Part shown: in pieces, positions 18,023 to 26,890 of the stretch | Layout: each line of letters starts with the position of its first letter | Numbering within the stretch: position 1 is the first letter of the stretch | From: Fen-1298 sp963833465 | Lineage (GTDB): Bacteria > Bacteroidota > Ignavibacteria > UBA10030 | Assembly (NCBI GenBank): GCA_963833465.1 | Contig: CAWHXW010000004.1 | Location: 310,001-374,000 of the forward strand | DNA: 64,000 nt | Reading direction: 5' to 3' | Notes under the pieces: generated by a model | Told to the model about the DNA's origin: nothing | The model's database searches: none | The model's input: the letters and a program-made list of their open reading frames with translations, nothing else | Made by a program: the position numbers and the translations under genes

Positions 18023-19030
18023 TTACTTTATTGTAACAGCTTTGCCGCGCTTGGCAGATTTGTAAATTAAATCTAAAATTTTCATTCTTTGCACAGCTTC
18101 ATCGCCATTAGAAATAATCGAATGCAGTCCGCGCAATGCTCCAACCCAATGCTTGAGTTCATTCTCGTATGATTTACGATACAGGCTTTGCGGCGTCTCA
18201 ATCGATGCAGGTGCAACATTGATTAGATTATCATGCATACGTTTAATTATGCGAAAGGGATTTAGCGAACCGCTTCCATCCGTACCAAAACAATCGCAGT
18301 AAAAAAAGTCTGATGTTGATTCAAATGACCAGCTGGCTTCAATTGTTAATATAGAGCCGTTCTTCATTTTGAGGTATGCTATCGAAGAATCCTCTACATC
18401 TTTTGTATGGTGCGAATAATTTGTTGCAGACACCTCTTGCACCTCAGGAAATCCCATCATCCAGAAAGCGAGATCGAGCATAACGATACCAAGGTCTAAT
18501 ACAACACCGCCCCCGGATTGAGTTTTTTTGGTCGACCATGCGCTCTCTGCATTCAATTTTTTGAACCATCCTGCCTTAGCATAAAAAAGTTTGCCAAGCG
18601 CTTTATCTTCAATAAAACTTTTAAGAATCATTGCATCCGGGCGGAATCTATTGTTCATGCCCACCATTAGTATCTTATGATATTTTTTTGCTGCCGTAGT
18701 AATCTCTTCTGCTTCCGCCGATGTTCGTGCTAAAGGTTTTTCTACGAGAATATTATTCTTCTCTTCTAGTGCTGCAATAGCCATGTCTTTGTGCAATATT
18801 GTCGGAGTACAGATATCAATTCCATCAAGATCTTGTTCGATCGTTAGCATTTTTTCAAAACTGTTATAGTAACGCCGCACTTTAAATTTATCTGCTACAA
18901 ATTGCGCTTTTGCCCTATCCACATCACAAACCGCTACAATTTCGGCATCCGTGAATTTACTGAGGATCGGAAGATGAAATGTCTGAGTTATGGAGCCAAG
19001 TCCAACTATACCTATACGTGCTTTTTCCAT
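18023..19030 (-). CDS. Gfo/Idh/MocA-family NAD(P)-dependent oxidoreductase
   Basis: A protein of 335 residues. The N-terminal Rossmann fold opens with RIGIVGLGSITQTFHLPIL and carries the family ILVEKPLA motif at about residue 95. The C-terminal alpha/beta domain includes AKAGWFKKLNAES and SGGGVVLDLGIVMLDLAFW, the latter being the usual active-site G-x-x-D-x-x-x-H-x-x-D region, although here the His position reads Val/Met. It acts on a sugar or sugar derivative that cannot be named. It lies between dxs and the SAM hydrolase with short gaps, in the same operon. Confidence 0.88.
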   Translation of the reverse strand: MEKARIGIVGLGSITQTFHLPILSKFTDAEIVAVCDVDRAKAQFVADKFKVRRYYNSFEKMLTIEQDLDGIDICTPTILHKDMAIAALEEKNNILVEKPLARTSAEAEEITTAAKKYHKILMVGMNNRFRPDAMILKSFIEDKALGKLFYAKAGWFKKLNAESAWSTKKTQSGGGVVLDLGIVMLDLAFWMMGFPEVQEVSATNYSHHTKDVEDSSIAYLKMKNGSILTIEASWSFESTSDFFYCDCFGTDGSGSLNPFRIIKRMHDNLINVAPASIETPQSLYRKSYENELKHWVGALRGLHSIISNGDEAVQRMKILDLIYKSAKRGKAVTIK

Positions 19031-19049
19031 ACAATATCCAGAATGATAA

Positions 19050-20984
19050 TTAAATATTTTGTAACGCGGAACTTCCGCGGGTGATTGTTAAATAATTTTT
19101 CGCTACTTCTGAAATTCCATCGGCATCAAGCTTGACGATCCGGCTTAGCTCTTCAGAAGAACCATGTTCGATGAATTCATCCGGCAACCCATGCACTTTG
19201 ACAGAGACATCGGAAATGCCCAAATGACCGAGTGCTTCCAAAACTGCAGTTCCGAAACCGCCATGAATAACATTATCTTCAATAGTAATAAATATTTTAA
19301 TTCGCCGGGCTAATGAATCTAACAATTCTTCATCAATCGGTTTTGCAAATCTCATATTCACAACTTCTGCTTCAATGCCTTCATTGCTCAACAAGTCTGC
19401 AGCTTTGAGCGCATTCACTACTGTTTTACCTATTGCGAGCAGAGCAATATCTTTGCCTGTACGTAATGTTTCAGCTTTGCCTATTTCCAACTTCTGAAAT
19501 CCATCCCTGACAGGTACACCAAGCGTATAATCCCTAGGATAACGTAAAGCTATAGGACCTTTCTTAAATTCAACTGCAGTATAAAGCATATCGCGTAATT
19601 CCTGTTCATCCTTCGGAGCCATTATAACGATACCAGGAATACATCGCAGAAAAGAAAAATCTAATGCACCATGATGTGTAGGTCCATCAGCTCCGACTAA
19701 TCCTCCGCGATCCATCGCTAAAACGATATGTAATTTTTGAATCGCACTGTCGTGCACCACCTGATCGAAAGCACGCTGCATAAATGTAGAATAAATTGCA
19801 ACGACCGGAATATAACCTTCCGTTGCCATACCTGCCGCAAAAGTAACTGCATGCGGTTCGGCAATACCGACATCATAAAAACGTTCAGGCATTTCTTCGT
19901 GAAGCTGAATTAAGCCGGTTCCATCTGACATTGCAGCGGTAATACCGACAACTTTTGTGTTCTGTTTGCAAATTTCTACTAGAGCTTTGCCAAAGACATC
20001 CGTGTAAGCCGGTTGTCGGCTGTTCTCATTTGCAGAGATGCCCGTAATTTTATCGAATGGTGTCACTCCATGCAAACGTGTCACTTCTCGCTCTGCAGGC
20101 GCGTATCCTTTTCCTTTTTGAGTAATTACATGAATGAGAATAGGACCGTTTAAATCTTTGACTTGCCTGAATATCTCGACTAATTTTACGACATTATGCC
20201 CATTGATCGGGCCAAAGTACCGAAAACCAAGCGCTTCAAAAAGCATGCCCGGTGTAACTACTGCCTTAATTCCTTTTTCCATTTGCTGGGCAACCGTTCT
20301 AAGCCGATCGCCAAATGAATCTAATTTTCCAGTTAGGTCCCACACATTTGCTTTAAATTTGTTATAAGCGGGATGCGTAAGTATCTTTGTAAAATAATTG
20401 TGGATTGACCAAACACTCGGCTGGCGTGATGAGAGAGAACCCATTTGATTATCATTTAGAATAACAACAATATTTTTTTTCAACATACCAGCATGGTTCA
20501 TCGCTTCGTAAGCCATACCGCCTGTCATAGATCCATCACCGACAATCGCTACAACCTTAAAATTTTTCTTTTCTAAATCTCGAGCTGCCGCGATACCAAG
20601 TGCCGCCGAAATTGCGGTGCTCGCGTGCCCTGCGCCGAATGTATCGAATTCGCTTTCCGAACGTTTTAGAAATCCGCTTAATCCGCCTAACTTGCGGATT
20701 GTTTCCATTCTGTTTTTTCGTCCGGTTAGAATTTTATGAGGATATGCTTGATGTCCAACATCCCAAACAAGTTTATCTTCAGGCGTATTAAAAACATAAT
20801 GAAGCGCCACAGTAAGTTCTACAGCCCCGAGTCCTGCTCCAAAATGACCGCCTGTTTTCGAAACACAATCGATCAAATATTCTCGCACTTCAGCACAGAT
20901 TGCACGGAGATCATGAATATTTATCTTTCGCAAATCTTTTGGAAAATCAATTGAATTAAGAAATTGAAAATTTATATCGCTCAT
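19050..20984 (-). CDS. dxs: 1-deoxy-D-xylulose-5-phosphate synthase
   Basis: A protein of 644 residues. TPP-binding GDGSMTGGMAYEAMNHAG at about 150, catalytic His in WDVGHQAYPHKILTGR, transketolase-like DRGGLVGADGPTHHG at about 430 and a C-terminal transketolase domain match Dxs throughout. It condenses pyruvate with glyceraldehyde 3-phosphate as the first step of the MEP isoprenoid pathway. Its ATG overlaps the xseB stop by four bases (ATGA), so it is translationally coupled. The xseB-dxs neighbourhood is common across bacteria. Confidence 0.97.
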   Translation of the reverse strand: MSDINFQFLNSIDFPKDLRKINIHDLRAICAEVREYLIDCVSKTGGHFGAGLGAVELTVALHYVFNTPEDKLVWDVGHQAYPHKILTGRKNRMETIRKLGGLSGFLKRSESEFDTFGAGHASTAISAALGIAAARDLEKKNFKVVAIVGDGSMTGGMAYEAMNHAGMLKKNIVVILNDNQMGSLSSRQPSVWSIHNYFTKILTHPAYNKFKANVWDLTGKLDSFGDRLRTVAQQMEKGIKAVVTPGMLFEALGFRYFGPINGHNVVKLVEIFRQVKDLNGPILIHVITQKGKGYAPAEREVTRLHGVTPFDKITGISANENSRQPAYTDVFGKALVEICKQNTKVVGITAAMSDGTGLIQLHEEMPERFYDVGIAEPHAVTFAAGMATEGYIPVVAIYSTFMQRAFDQVVHDSAIQKLHIVLAMDRGGLVGADGPTHHGALDFSFLRCIPGIVIMAPKDEQELRDMLYTAVEFKKGPIALRYPRDYTLGVPVRDGFQKLEIGKAETLRTGKDIALLAIGKTVVNALKAADLLSNEGIEAEVVNMRFAKPIDEELLDSLARRIKIFITIEDNVIHGGFGTAVLEALGHLGISDVSVKVHGLPDEFIEHGSSEELSRIVKLDADGISEVAKNYLTITRGSSALQNI

Positions 20985-21220
20985 TCTTCCTCAGACTCGT
21001 TCAATGAAAATTGTCTGTCAATCTCTTTAGATAATTTTTTTATTTTAAATTCGGCAGTTTTCAATTTTTCGGCGCATTGTTTTGAAATCTGAACGCCTTC
21101 TTCATATAAATTTACAGCATCATCTAATGATGCATCGCCATGCTCCAATGTTTCTACAATTTCTTCAAGCCGCTTGAGAGAATTTTCTAGTGAATTCTTA
21201 CTTGTTTTTTTAACCATCAT
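20981..21220 (-). CDS. xseB: Exodeoxyribonuclease VII small subunit
   Basis: A 79-residue helical protein with the family core LENSLKRLEEIVETLEHGDA, SLDDAVNLYEEGVQISKQC and CAEKLKTAEFKI. It forms the multi-copy small subunit of exonuclease VII with XseA, encoded two bases upstream. Its stop overlaps the dxs start. Confidence 0.95.
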   Translation of the reverse strand: MMVKKTSKNSLENSLKRLEEIVETLEHGDASLDDAVNLYEEGVQISKQCAEKLKTAEFKIKKLSKEIDRQFSLNESEEE

Positions 21221-21222
21221 AA

Positions 21223-22419
21223 TTAATTTCCTTTTTCCACTTTCACGCTAATAGTGCCGTCTTGAAATTGAATATCGGCATTGTCATTGCAAACAAGCAA
21301 ATTCGCACTCGTGACAACCTGTCCTTTTTTCCTCACAATTGCATATCCGCGTTTAAGTACACTGCCGGGATTCAATGCCTGCAATTGCCGCAGAAGCGAA
21401 TTATATTTTTGATGCACTATCTGAGCAGTATGAGAAAAAGAAATTCCAAGACTGCGATCAAGTTCATCAATACGCTGAGAAAACTCATGAATTAAATCTT
21501 TGGGACGATTAAAAGAATAACTTGTCACCAAATTAGCAGTCCGTTCACGAAGTCCGGACACTTGATTATCAAGAGCATCGCGCATATTATAACACAAGTT
21601 ACTAATATCTTCAAGAAGTTCTGTGCGATTACGCACAACTAATTCTGCAGCTGCTGAAGGCGTAGGAGCGCGCATATCGGCTACAAAATCCGCAATACTG
21701 AAATCAATTTCATGCCCGACAGCGCTAATAATTGGAATTTTTGATGCATAAATAGCACGAGCTACAACTTCTTCATTGAAAGACCACAAATCTTCTAACG
21801 AACCCCCGCCGCGTCCTACAATCAGAACATCTATTCCTCCGATTTCATTCAAGTATTTAATCGCATCGGCAATTTCTTCCGCAGCGCCTGCACCCTGTAC
21901 GCGCACCGGAGCAAGAACTGCTTCAACAGACGGCTGCCGCCGCGAAAGCACGCTTCGAATATCCTGAAGTGCTGCTCCTGTTTCCGATGTGACAATACCT
22001 ATGCATTCTGGAAATTCTGGAATAGGTTTCTTATGGTCAGCATCGAACAATCCTTCTGCATCTAACTTTATCTTCAGACGCTCAAACGCGAGCTGAAGTT
22101 CTCCAAGACCAAGCGGTTGAATTTGATCTACATCAAGCTGGTAATTACCGCGCGGCGGATAAACAGTGATTGAACCGCGGGCAATTACTTTCATTCCATC
22201 ATCAGGTTGAAATGTGAGATATGCAACACGGCTCCGCCACATAAGGGCGGAAAGCTGTGCACCTTCATCTTTCAAAGTAAAATATAAATGTCCGGAAGTA
22301 TGCTGCTTGAAATTGGAAATCTCTCCTTCAACCCATATTCTCGAGAAATTCGTTTCCAGTGAGAACTTAATTTTCCTTGTCAGTTCGGTAATGGTGATTA
22401 CATTTTTTTCGATTGCCAT
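21223..22419 (-). CDS. xseA: Exodeoxyribonuclease VII large subunit
   Basis: A protein of 398 residues. An N-terminal OB-fold (about 8-105; segment VEGEISNFKQHTSGHLYFTL) binds single-stranded DNA. The catalytic domain has the glycine motif DVLIVGRGGGSLEDLW and FNEEVVARAI, then VGHEIDFSIADFVADMRAPT. It degrades single-stranded DNA from either end together with XseB. It is the first gene of the run xseA-xseB-dxs-idh-SAM hydrolase-ribD-ribE and is divergent from bshB1; both promoters must lie in 22420-22557. Confidence 0.96.
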   Translation of the reverse strand: MAIEKNVITITELTRKIKFSLETNFSRIWVEGEISNFKQHTSGHLYFTLKDEGAQLSALMWRSRVAYLTFQPDDGMKVIARGSITVYPPRGNYQLDVDQIQPLGLGELQLAFERLKIKLDAEGLFDADHKKPIPEFPECIGIVTSETGAALQDIRSVLSRRQPSVEAVLAPVRVQGAGAAEEIADAIKYLNEIGGIDVLIVGRGGGSLEDLWSFNEEVVARAIYASKIPIISAVGHEIDFSIADFVADMRAPTPSAAAELVVRNRTELLEDISNLCYNMRDALDNQVSGLRERTANLVTSYSFNRPKDLIHEFSQRIDELDRSLGISFSHTAQIVHQKYNSLLRQLQALNPGSVLKRGYAIVRKKGQVVTSANLLVCNDNADIQFQDGTISVKVEKGN

Positions 22420-22557
22420 GCAGTAACTCCAATCTTAAATTACCGAATGTTGACGCCACATTCAACCATTTACAATGGGAATTCATTTTTTCATTTATCA
22501 TCCCTCCATTTTTCATTTTTCTTGTTTATATTTCATCAACACATTATAGGAACATTT

Positions 22558-23286
22558 ATGAACGTTGACGTATTAGCAATTGGCGCACATCCTGATGACA
22601 TCGAACTCGCTTGCGGCGGAACTATCGCTAAATTTGTTCAACAGGGATATAAAGTTGGACTCTGCGATCTAACACAGGGCGAGCTTGGCACACGCGGCAC
22701 CAAGGAGATTAGAAAAGAAGAAGCGCAGCGGGCAGCAAGTATTCTTGGTGTTGTCACACGAAGGAATCTGCAAATCCCAGATGGAAACATCGAAGTAAGC
22801 AGAAAAAATATTATTAATATTATCACACTGATTCGCGAGCTTCGTCCTGCAATCCTCATAATCCCGTACGCTATCGAACGGCATCCGGATCATGTGCACG
22901 CAAGTGAACTTTGCCGCGAAGCATGGTATTACAGTGGATTAGAAAAAATGAAAACAAAACTAAACGGCAAAGCTCAGGAACGCCACCGCCCGCATCATTA
23001 CTTTGAATTTATGCAATGGATGGAATTCGATCCGTCATTTATTGTTGACATTAGCAGCTCGTTTGATTTGAAGATGAGATCTGTACGCGCACATGCTTCG
23101 CAATTTTTCAATCCAAAAAGCAAAGAAAGCGAGACAAGATTGAGTGGACCTGACTTTTTAGAAGTAATCGAAACCAGATGCCGATATTTTGGTTCAAAGA
23201 TAGGCGTAAAATACGGTGAGCCGTTTATTTCAAAATGGTCGCTCGGAATTGATAATCCATTTAGTTTTATTGTTAGCAGAGGTTAA
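22558..23286 (+). CDS. bshB1: Bacillithiol biosynthesis deacetylase BshB1
   Basis: A protein of 242 residues from an ATG preceded by AGGA. The open frame extends upstream to 22447, but those residues are not conserved in type. LmbE/PIG-L fold: zinc ligands in IGAHPDDIELACGGT, DLTQGELGTRGT, and HPDHVHASELCREAWYYSGL. It removes the acetyl group from GlcNAc-malate in the synthesis of bacillithiol, the low-molecular-weight thiol used by many Bacteroidota. It is followed by dapL and divergent from xseA. Confidence 0.93.
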   Translation: MNVDVLAIGAHPDDIELACGGTIAKFVQQGYKVGLCDLTQGELGTRGTKEIRKEEAQRAASILGVVTRRNLQIPDGNIEVSRKNIINIITLIRELRPAILIIPYAIERHPDHVHASELCREAWYYSGLEKMKTKLNGKAQERHRPHHYFEFMQWMEFDPSFIVDISSSFDLKMRSVRAHASQFFNPKSKESETRLSGPDFLEVIETRCRYFGSKIGVKYGEPFISKWSLGIDNPFSFIVSRG

Positions 23287-23315
23287 ACGTAAAAACAGAA
23301 AGGCATTAGAAATAC

Positions 23316-23918
23316 ATGAATTTCTTTGATGATAAAATAGCAGAACGATTAGGAGGAATAAATTTTGGCAAGTCGACAGAAATTTACAAATTCGAATCAA
23401 TCAAAAGGGCAAAAGCAGCAGCTAAAAAAGAACATCCCGAATTATCTTTAATAGACATGGGTGTTGGAGAACCTGATTGGCCTGCCGATCCGATTGTTGT
23501 TCAAACGCTTTCACAAGAAGCAGGAAAGCTGGAAAATCGGTGGTATGCAGATAACGGTATTCCTGAATTTCAAGAAGCGGCTGCAAATTATCTCAATCAA
23601 GTTTATAACATTAAGAATATAAATTCAACCCAGCAAATAATCCACGGAATCGGTTCAAAACCTATTCTTGCGATGCTGCCGATTTGCTTAATTAATCCAG
23701 GAGACATACTTCTCACCACCATTCCCGGATATCCGGTCGCTGCAACATATACAAAATATTTAGGAGGAGAAATATTTAATCTTCCGCTGTTGGAATCAAA
23801 TTCATTTTTGCCGGACTTAACATCAATTCCGCAATCAATTTTAAAAAAAGCAAAAGTACCTATATCTGAATTATCCAAACAATCCAACCGGTGCAACTGC
23901 AACGCCAGAATTCTTTAA
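23316..23918 (+). CDS. dapL: LL-diaminopimelate aminotransferase, N-terminal part (frame broken)
   Basis: A 200-residue frame. It has the DapL-type start IAERLGGINFGKSTEIYKFE, the substrate loop MGVGEPDWPAD, and the PLP-fold segment GIGSKPILAMLPICLINPGD. After LKKAKV the frame degenerates to a stop. Deleting one C at 23859-23860 restores LYLNYPNNPTGATATPEFF, the aminotransferase NPTG motif, and joins it to the next frame, giving 410 residues, the usual DapL length. DapL converts tetrahydrodipicolinate directly to LL-diaminopimelate for lysine and peptidoglycan synthesis. Confidence 0.82.
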   Translation: MNFFDDKIAERLGGINFGKSTEIYKFESIKRAKAAAKKEHPELSLIDMGVGEPDWPADPIVVQTLSQEAGKLENRWYADNGIPEFQEAAANYLNQVYNIKNINSTQQIIHGIGSKPILAMLPICLINPGDILLTTIPGYPVAATYTKYLGGEIFNLPLLESNSFLPDLTSIPQSILKKAKVPISELSKQSNRCNCNARIL

Positions 23919-23925
23919 GCAAGTC

Positions 23926-24549
23926 GTGAACTTTGCACATCGCAATGGAATTGCAATCATTCACGATGCCGCATACAGCGCTTTAACATACGATGGATAC
24001 GAACCTCTCAGCTTTTTATCTGTTGATGGGGCGATGGATGTTGGAATTGAAGTCCATTCTTTGTCTAAAGCATTCAATATGACGGGCTGGAGAATAGGTT
24101 TTGTTTGCGGTAATCCCAATCTTGTTAAAGCCTACGCAACGGTAAAAGATAATTCAGATTCGGGGCAGTTTAGAGCAATTCAAAAAGCAGCGATTACTGC
24201 ACTTACAAATATAGACATCACTAAAAAAACTGTTGAGAAATATTCTAGAAAATTTGAATTACTCGTTAAGGCATTATGCGAGGTTGGCTTTAATGCAAAA
24301 AAGCCGAAGGGATCTTTTTATTGTTATGTAAAAGCACCAAAGGGAACTGAGAATGGAGAGGAATTTAATACAGCTTCAAAATTTTCAGATTTTTTAATTC
24401 GAAAATCTTTAATCTCAACGGTACCATGGGATGATGCCGGTAATTACATTCGCTTCTCAGTTACATTCGAATCTGATTCTATCCAAAAGGAAATCGAAGT
24501 AATTGAGGAAATGAAGAATAGGATGAAAAGATTAAAACTAAAATTCTAA
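23926..24549 (+). CDS. dapL: LL-diaminopimelate aminotransferase, C-terminal part (frame broken)
   Basis: A 207-residue frame holding the second half of the fold-type I aminotransferase. It includes IIHDAAYSALTYDG (PLP-phenol contact), the Schiff-base lysine in VHSLSKAFNMTGWRIGFVCG, and the C-terminal small domain ending near YIRFSVTFESD (the Arg that binds the carboxylate). The first ATG is internal to the real gene. A single extra C at the GTAC site 23856-23859 separates it from the N-terminal frame. A related class I aminotransferase acting on another amino acid is the alternative, but the N-terminal motif favours DapL. Confidence 0.82.
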   Translation: MNFAHRNGIAIIHDAAYSALTYDGYEPLSFLSVDGAMDVGIEVHSLSKAFNMTGWRIGFVCGNPNLVKAYATVKDNSDSGQFRAIQKAAITALTNIDITKKTVEKYSRKFELLVKALCEVGFNAKKPKGSFYCYVKAPKGTENGEEFNTASKFSDFLIRKSLISTVPWDDAGNYIRFSVTFESDSIQKEIEVIEEMKNRMKRLKLKF

Positions 24550-24560
24550 ATAAACTGCCT

Positions 24561-25598
24561 ATGAAAATCATCAGCATTGTTCTCTTCATAGCTGGAATTT
24601 TAATGGGATGCAAGAAAGAGGAGACGACCCAAACGATTACGGAACAGGTCATCTCAACTTCTTTTTCATGCTCCGATACTTTAGGATATTACAACAGTTC
24701 CTTTTTTACAGGAACTCCATTCTATCTAACATTCCAAATGACAAATAGGACAGGAAAAGATCAGCCCTTTATGTATTCAGGCCCCATGTCCAATATTTAT
24801 ATAAGCCGAAACGACACTATCATTTCCATGCAATATGACGGACCTTTTTTGCCTGAAGCGATCATCCCGGGTGTATTGAAGAAGGATTCTGCTTTAACTA
24901 ATCACTGGCTTGCACCATTGAGCTTAAAACATCCCATGCCTGCACTAATACCTGGAATTTATAAAGCAGATGTATATATTAATGTCCACTTTGACGATGT
25001 GGCGATCCAAAATCCGCAGTGCATTCAAATAAATATTATCGATACAATCGAAGTTAGAGTCATGAAGCCCAATATTTATTTATATCCTAAAATAAATAGT
25101 AACCTCTCTATCGCTTTGGAATTTCCCTTAGGAGGCTCTGTAATTCAATCAGCGCCATTATATTCCAATGGCTGGAATGTCAGCGTTGATACTTCTGGAA
25201 AAATCGATAATTTGTATGACTACCTTTTTTATGAAAGTGAAAATCCGGATGTATTCCAACACAAGGAGAGTTGGATAGTCAAAAGAGATACGCTTTCATC
25301 ATTTTTTTCGAATAATCTCCTTCAAATAGGTTTTAGTGAGCGCGAGAAAAACGATTTCATCGAGTATTGGATTCCCCGGCTAACAGATTATCCATACTAT
25401 ATTATTTATCCACAGTTTGCAAATGACATCAATAAAGTGATTCGTTTGAAATTTTCCAAATCGCCAGACAATATACTTCGCCTATTTTATCTCATCAAGG
25501 GAATAAAGAATGCAAATCAAACAATTCTTGTTCCAATAATTCCACCGTTCAAACGAACAGGTTTTGTTGTTACAGAATGGGGAGTAATTCTCAAGTAG
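24561..25598 (+). CDS. Lipoprotein with conserved C-terminal YLYP-type domain, unknown function
   Basis: A protein of 345 residues with a lipoprotein signal peptide (MKIISIVLFIAGILMGC, Cys17 lipidated). Residues 30-165 look like a beta-sandwich. From about residue 172 it carries a pattern I recognise from uncharacterised bacterial proteins: KPNIYLYPKIN, then YNxxGW-type NGWNVSVDTSG, YDYLFYESEN, a helical ReKNDFIEYWIPRL segment, and a closing FVVTEWGVIL. No catalytic residues can be assigned. It starts 11 bp after dapL and may be co-transcribed. It is probably anchored in a membrane facing the periplasm. Confidence 0.75.
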   Translation: MKIISIVLFIAGILMGCKKEETTQTITEQVISTSFSCSDTLGYYNSSFFTGTPFYLTFQMTNRTGKDQPFMYSGPMSNIYISRNDTIISMQYDGPFLPEAIIPGVLKKDSALTNHWLAPLSLKHPMPALIPGIYKADVYINVHFDDVAIQNPQCIQINIIDTIEVRVMKPNIYLYPKINSNLSIALEFPLGGSVIQSAPLYSNGWNVSVDTSGKIDNLYDYLFYESENPDVFQHKESWIVKRDTLSSFFSNNLLQIGFSEREKNDFIEYWIPRLTDYPYYIIYPQFANDINKVIRLKFSKSPDNILRLFYLIKGIKNANQTILVPIIPPFKRTGFVVTEWGVILK

Positions 25599-25652
25599 GT
25601 AAAGAAATATTTATAATAATTTTACTATATAAGAAAAATATTTTTGCTCTTC

Positions 25653-26034
25653 TTATTTCATCGCGCCGGTTTTCCCTTCGTACTTTGACGGGCATTTGGT
25701 CAGAACTTCTGTTGCGTGAAATTGATCGTTCATATATTTTCCTTTGACGACTACACTTGTTGCAAGATCAAAATTATTTGGCTTGGCACCATCTAAGACA
25801 ACCTTGAGGATTTCGCCGCTGTCGTCTTTCAAGTAAAAAGTGTATTGAATTTTGTCGGCATCAAAATAACTCTCGCGGTCTTTCACCCACTCGCCCTTCA
25901 CCTGTATTTTTTTCTGTGTTTTCTTTGCAAGGGCAAAGTCGCCGTATTCGACATTTGAATCGAAGAAATTTACTGCTCCCAGGTACTATACCAAAAGAAA
26001 TAATCAAACCGCTAATTACGACTTTTAGATTCAT
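25653..26034 (-). CDS. ccmE: Cytochrome c maturation protein CcmE (frame broken)
   Basis: Only the last 82 residues are in one frame, ending in the CcmE signature VVVKGKYMNDQF, then HATEVLTKCPSKYEG. A membrane-anchor start, MNLKVVISGLIISFGIV, lies in another frame from an ATG at 26034, four bases after ccmD. Removing one base of the GG at 25982-25983 (beside GTAC) joins them through LGAVNFFDSNVEYGDFALAK into a 126-residue protein, a plausible CcmE length. CcmE is the periplasmic heme chaperone. The His that binds heme covalently in classical CcmE is not evident; the corresponding region reads VKGEWVKDRESYF, so a variant attachment residue is possible. Confidence 0.75.
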
Positions 26035-26038
26035 CTCG

Positions 26039-26176
26039 TTAATCTTTCTTCAATTTCCTTTCGATCCGTTCAATTTTTTTATCTATCCTTGCCAGATACC
26101 AGACGATTCCAAACCAGATTATCAGGGTTACTGTAAGTACAATGTACATTTGGTTTTGATTCAGAAACTCGTACAT
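26039..26176 (-). CDS. ccmD: CcmD-like small membrane protein
   Basis: A 45-residue frame: MYEFLNQNQMYIVLTVTLII, a single helix ending WYLARIDKKI, then a charged tail. That is the CcmD plan of one membrane helix followed by a basic coiled segment. It lies between ccmC (8 bp) and ccmE (4 bp), exactly where ccmD belongs, with GAGGAA upstream of the ATG. It would help release holo-CcmE from the CcmABC complex. Confidence 0.8.
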   Translation of the reverse strand: MYEFLNQNQMYIVLTVTLIIWFGIVWYLARIDKKIERIERKLKKD

Positions 26177-26183
26177 ATATTCC

Positions 26184-26888
26184 TCAATTCTCTTTTTTTG
26201 AAATTTGATATTCTATCCGTGCACTGCGAATACGTAAATTCAGAAGCCACACAAAAAAAAGACTGAATCCGATTATTCCAACAAAGAAAATAAAACGCAT
26301 ATTAGACGGCATACGAAGCTGTGCTATAGGTGCAGAACCTGCAGCATCACCTTTTGCACCGGGATGCAATCCGCTTGCAATACGCGGCATTATAAAAATA
26401 AAAAATGGTGCGGTTAAACCCGCAAGAATGGAATAAACTGCCGAGAGCCGCGCACGAATTTCATCTGATCCGATTGCTGAACGAAGCGCAAAATATGCTC
26501 CATATATTAAAAGAAGAATAAAAATGGAAGTCTCGCGCGGATCCCAATTCCAAAATGAACCCCAATTAAACTTAGCCCATATCGATCCTGTAACAGTTGC
26601 AAGTACGCAGAACATCATTCCAAGTCCTGCTGATGAAACAGATTTGATATCGTAATCAAGATCTTTCGTCCGCAAATATTTATATCCATAATATAAGGCA
26701 AATAAAAATCCAAGCACCGATATCCAGGCAATCGGTACGTGAAAGAAAATATTTCGTGCTTTATCTTCGAGCCCAGGAATAATCGGAAATTCTAGCCAGC
26801 TTTGCGGCTGCTGTACTATCGGTATCGCAATACCAGCAATAATCACAAACGTGATGATTACAATTGATGAGTATTTTACAAACCTCAT
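26184..26888 (-). CDS. ccmC: Heme exporter/ligation protein CcmC
   Basis: A protein of 234 residues with six predicted membrane helices. The WWD-type heme-handling loop is clear: WAKFNWGSFWNWDPRETSIF. Conserved histidines flank it (FFHVPIAWISV and, later, GLHPGAKGD). It transfers heme onto CcmE at the periplasmic face. I take the ATG at 26888, which has GGAA upstream and lies just after the ccmB stop, rather than the longer frame to 26903. Confidence 0.93.
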   Translation of the reverse strand: MRFVKYSSIVIITFVIIAGIAIPIVQQPQSWLEFPIIPGLEDKARNIFFHVPIAWISVLGFLFALYYGYKYLRTKDLDYDIKSVSSAGLGMMFCVLATVTGSIWAKFNWGSFWNWDPRETSIFILLLIYGAYFALRSAIGSDEIRARLSAVYSILAGLTAPFFIFIMPRIASGLHPGAKGDAAGSAPIAQLRMPSNMRFIFFVGIIGFSLFFVWLLNLRIRSARIEYQISKKEN

Positions 26889-26890
26889 GC

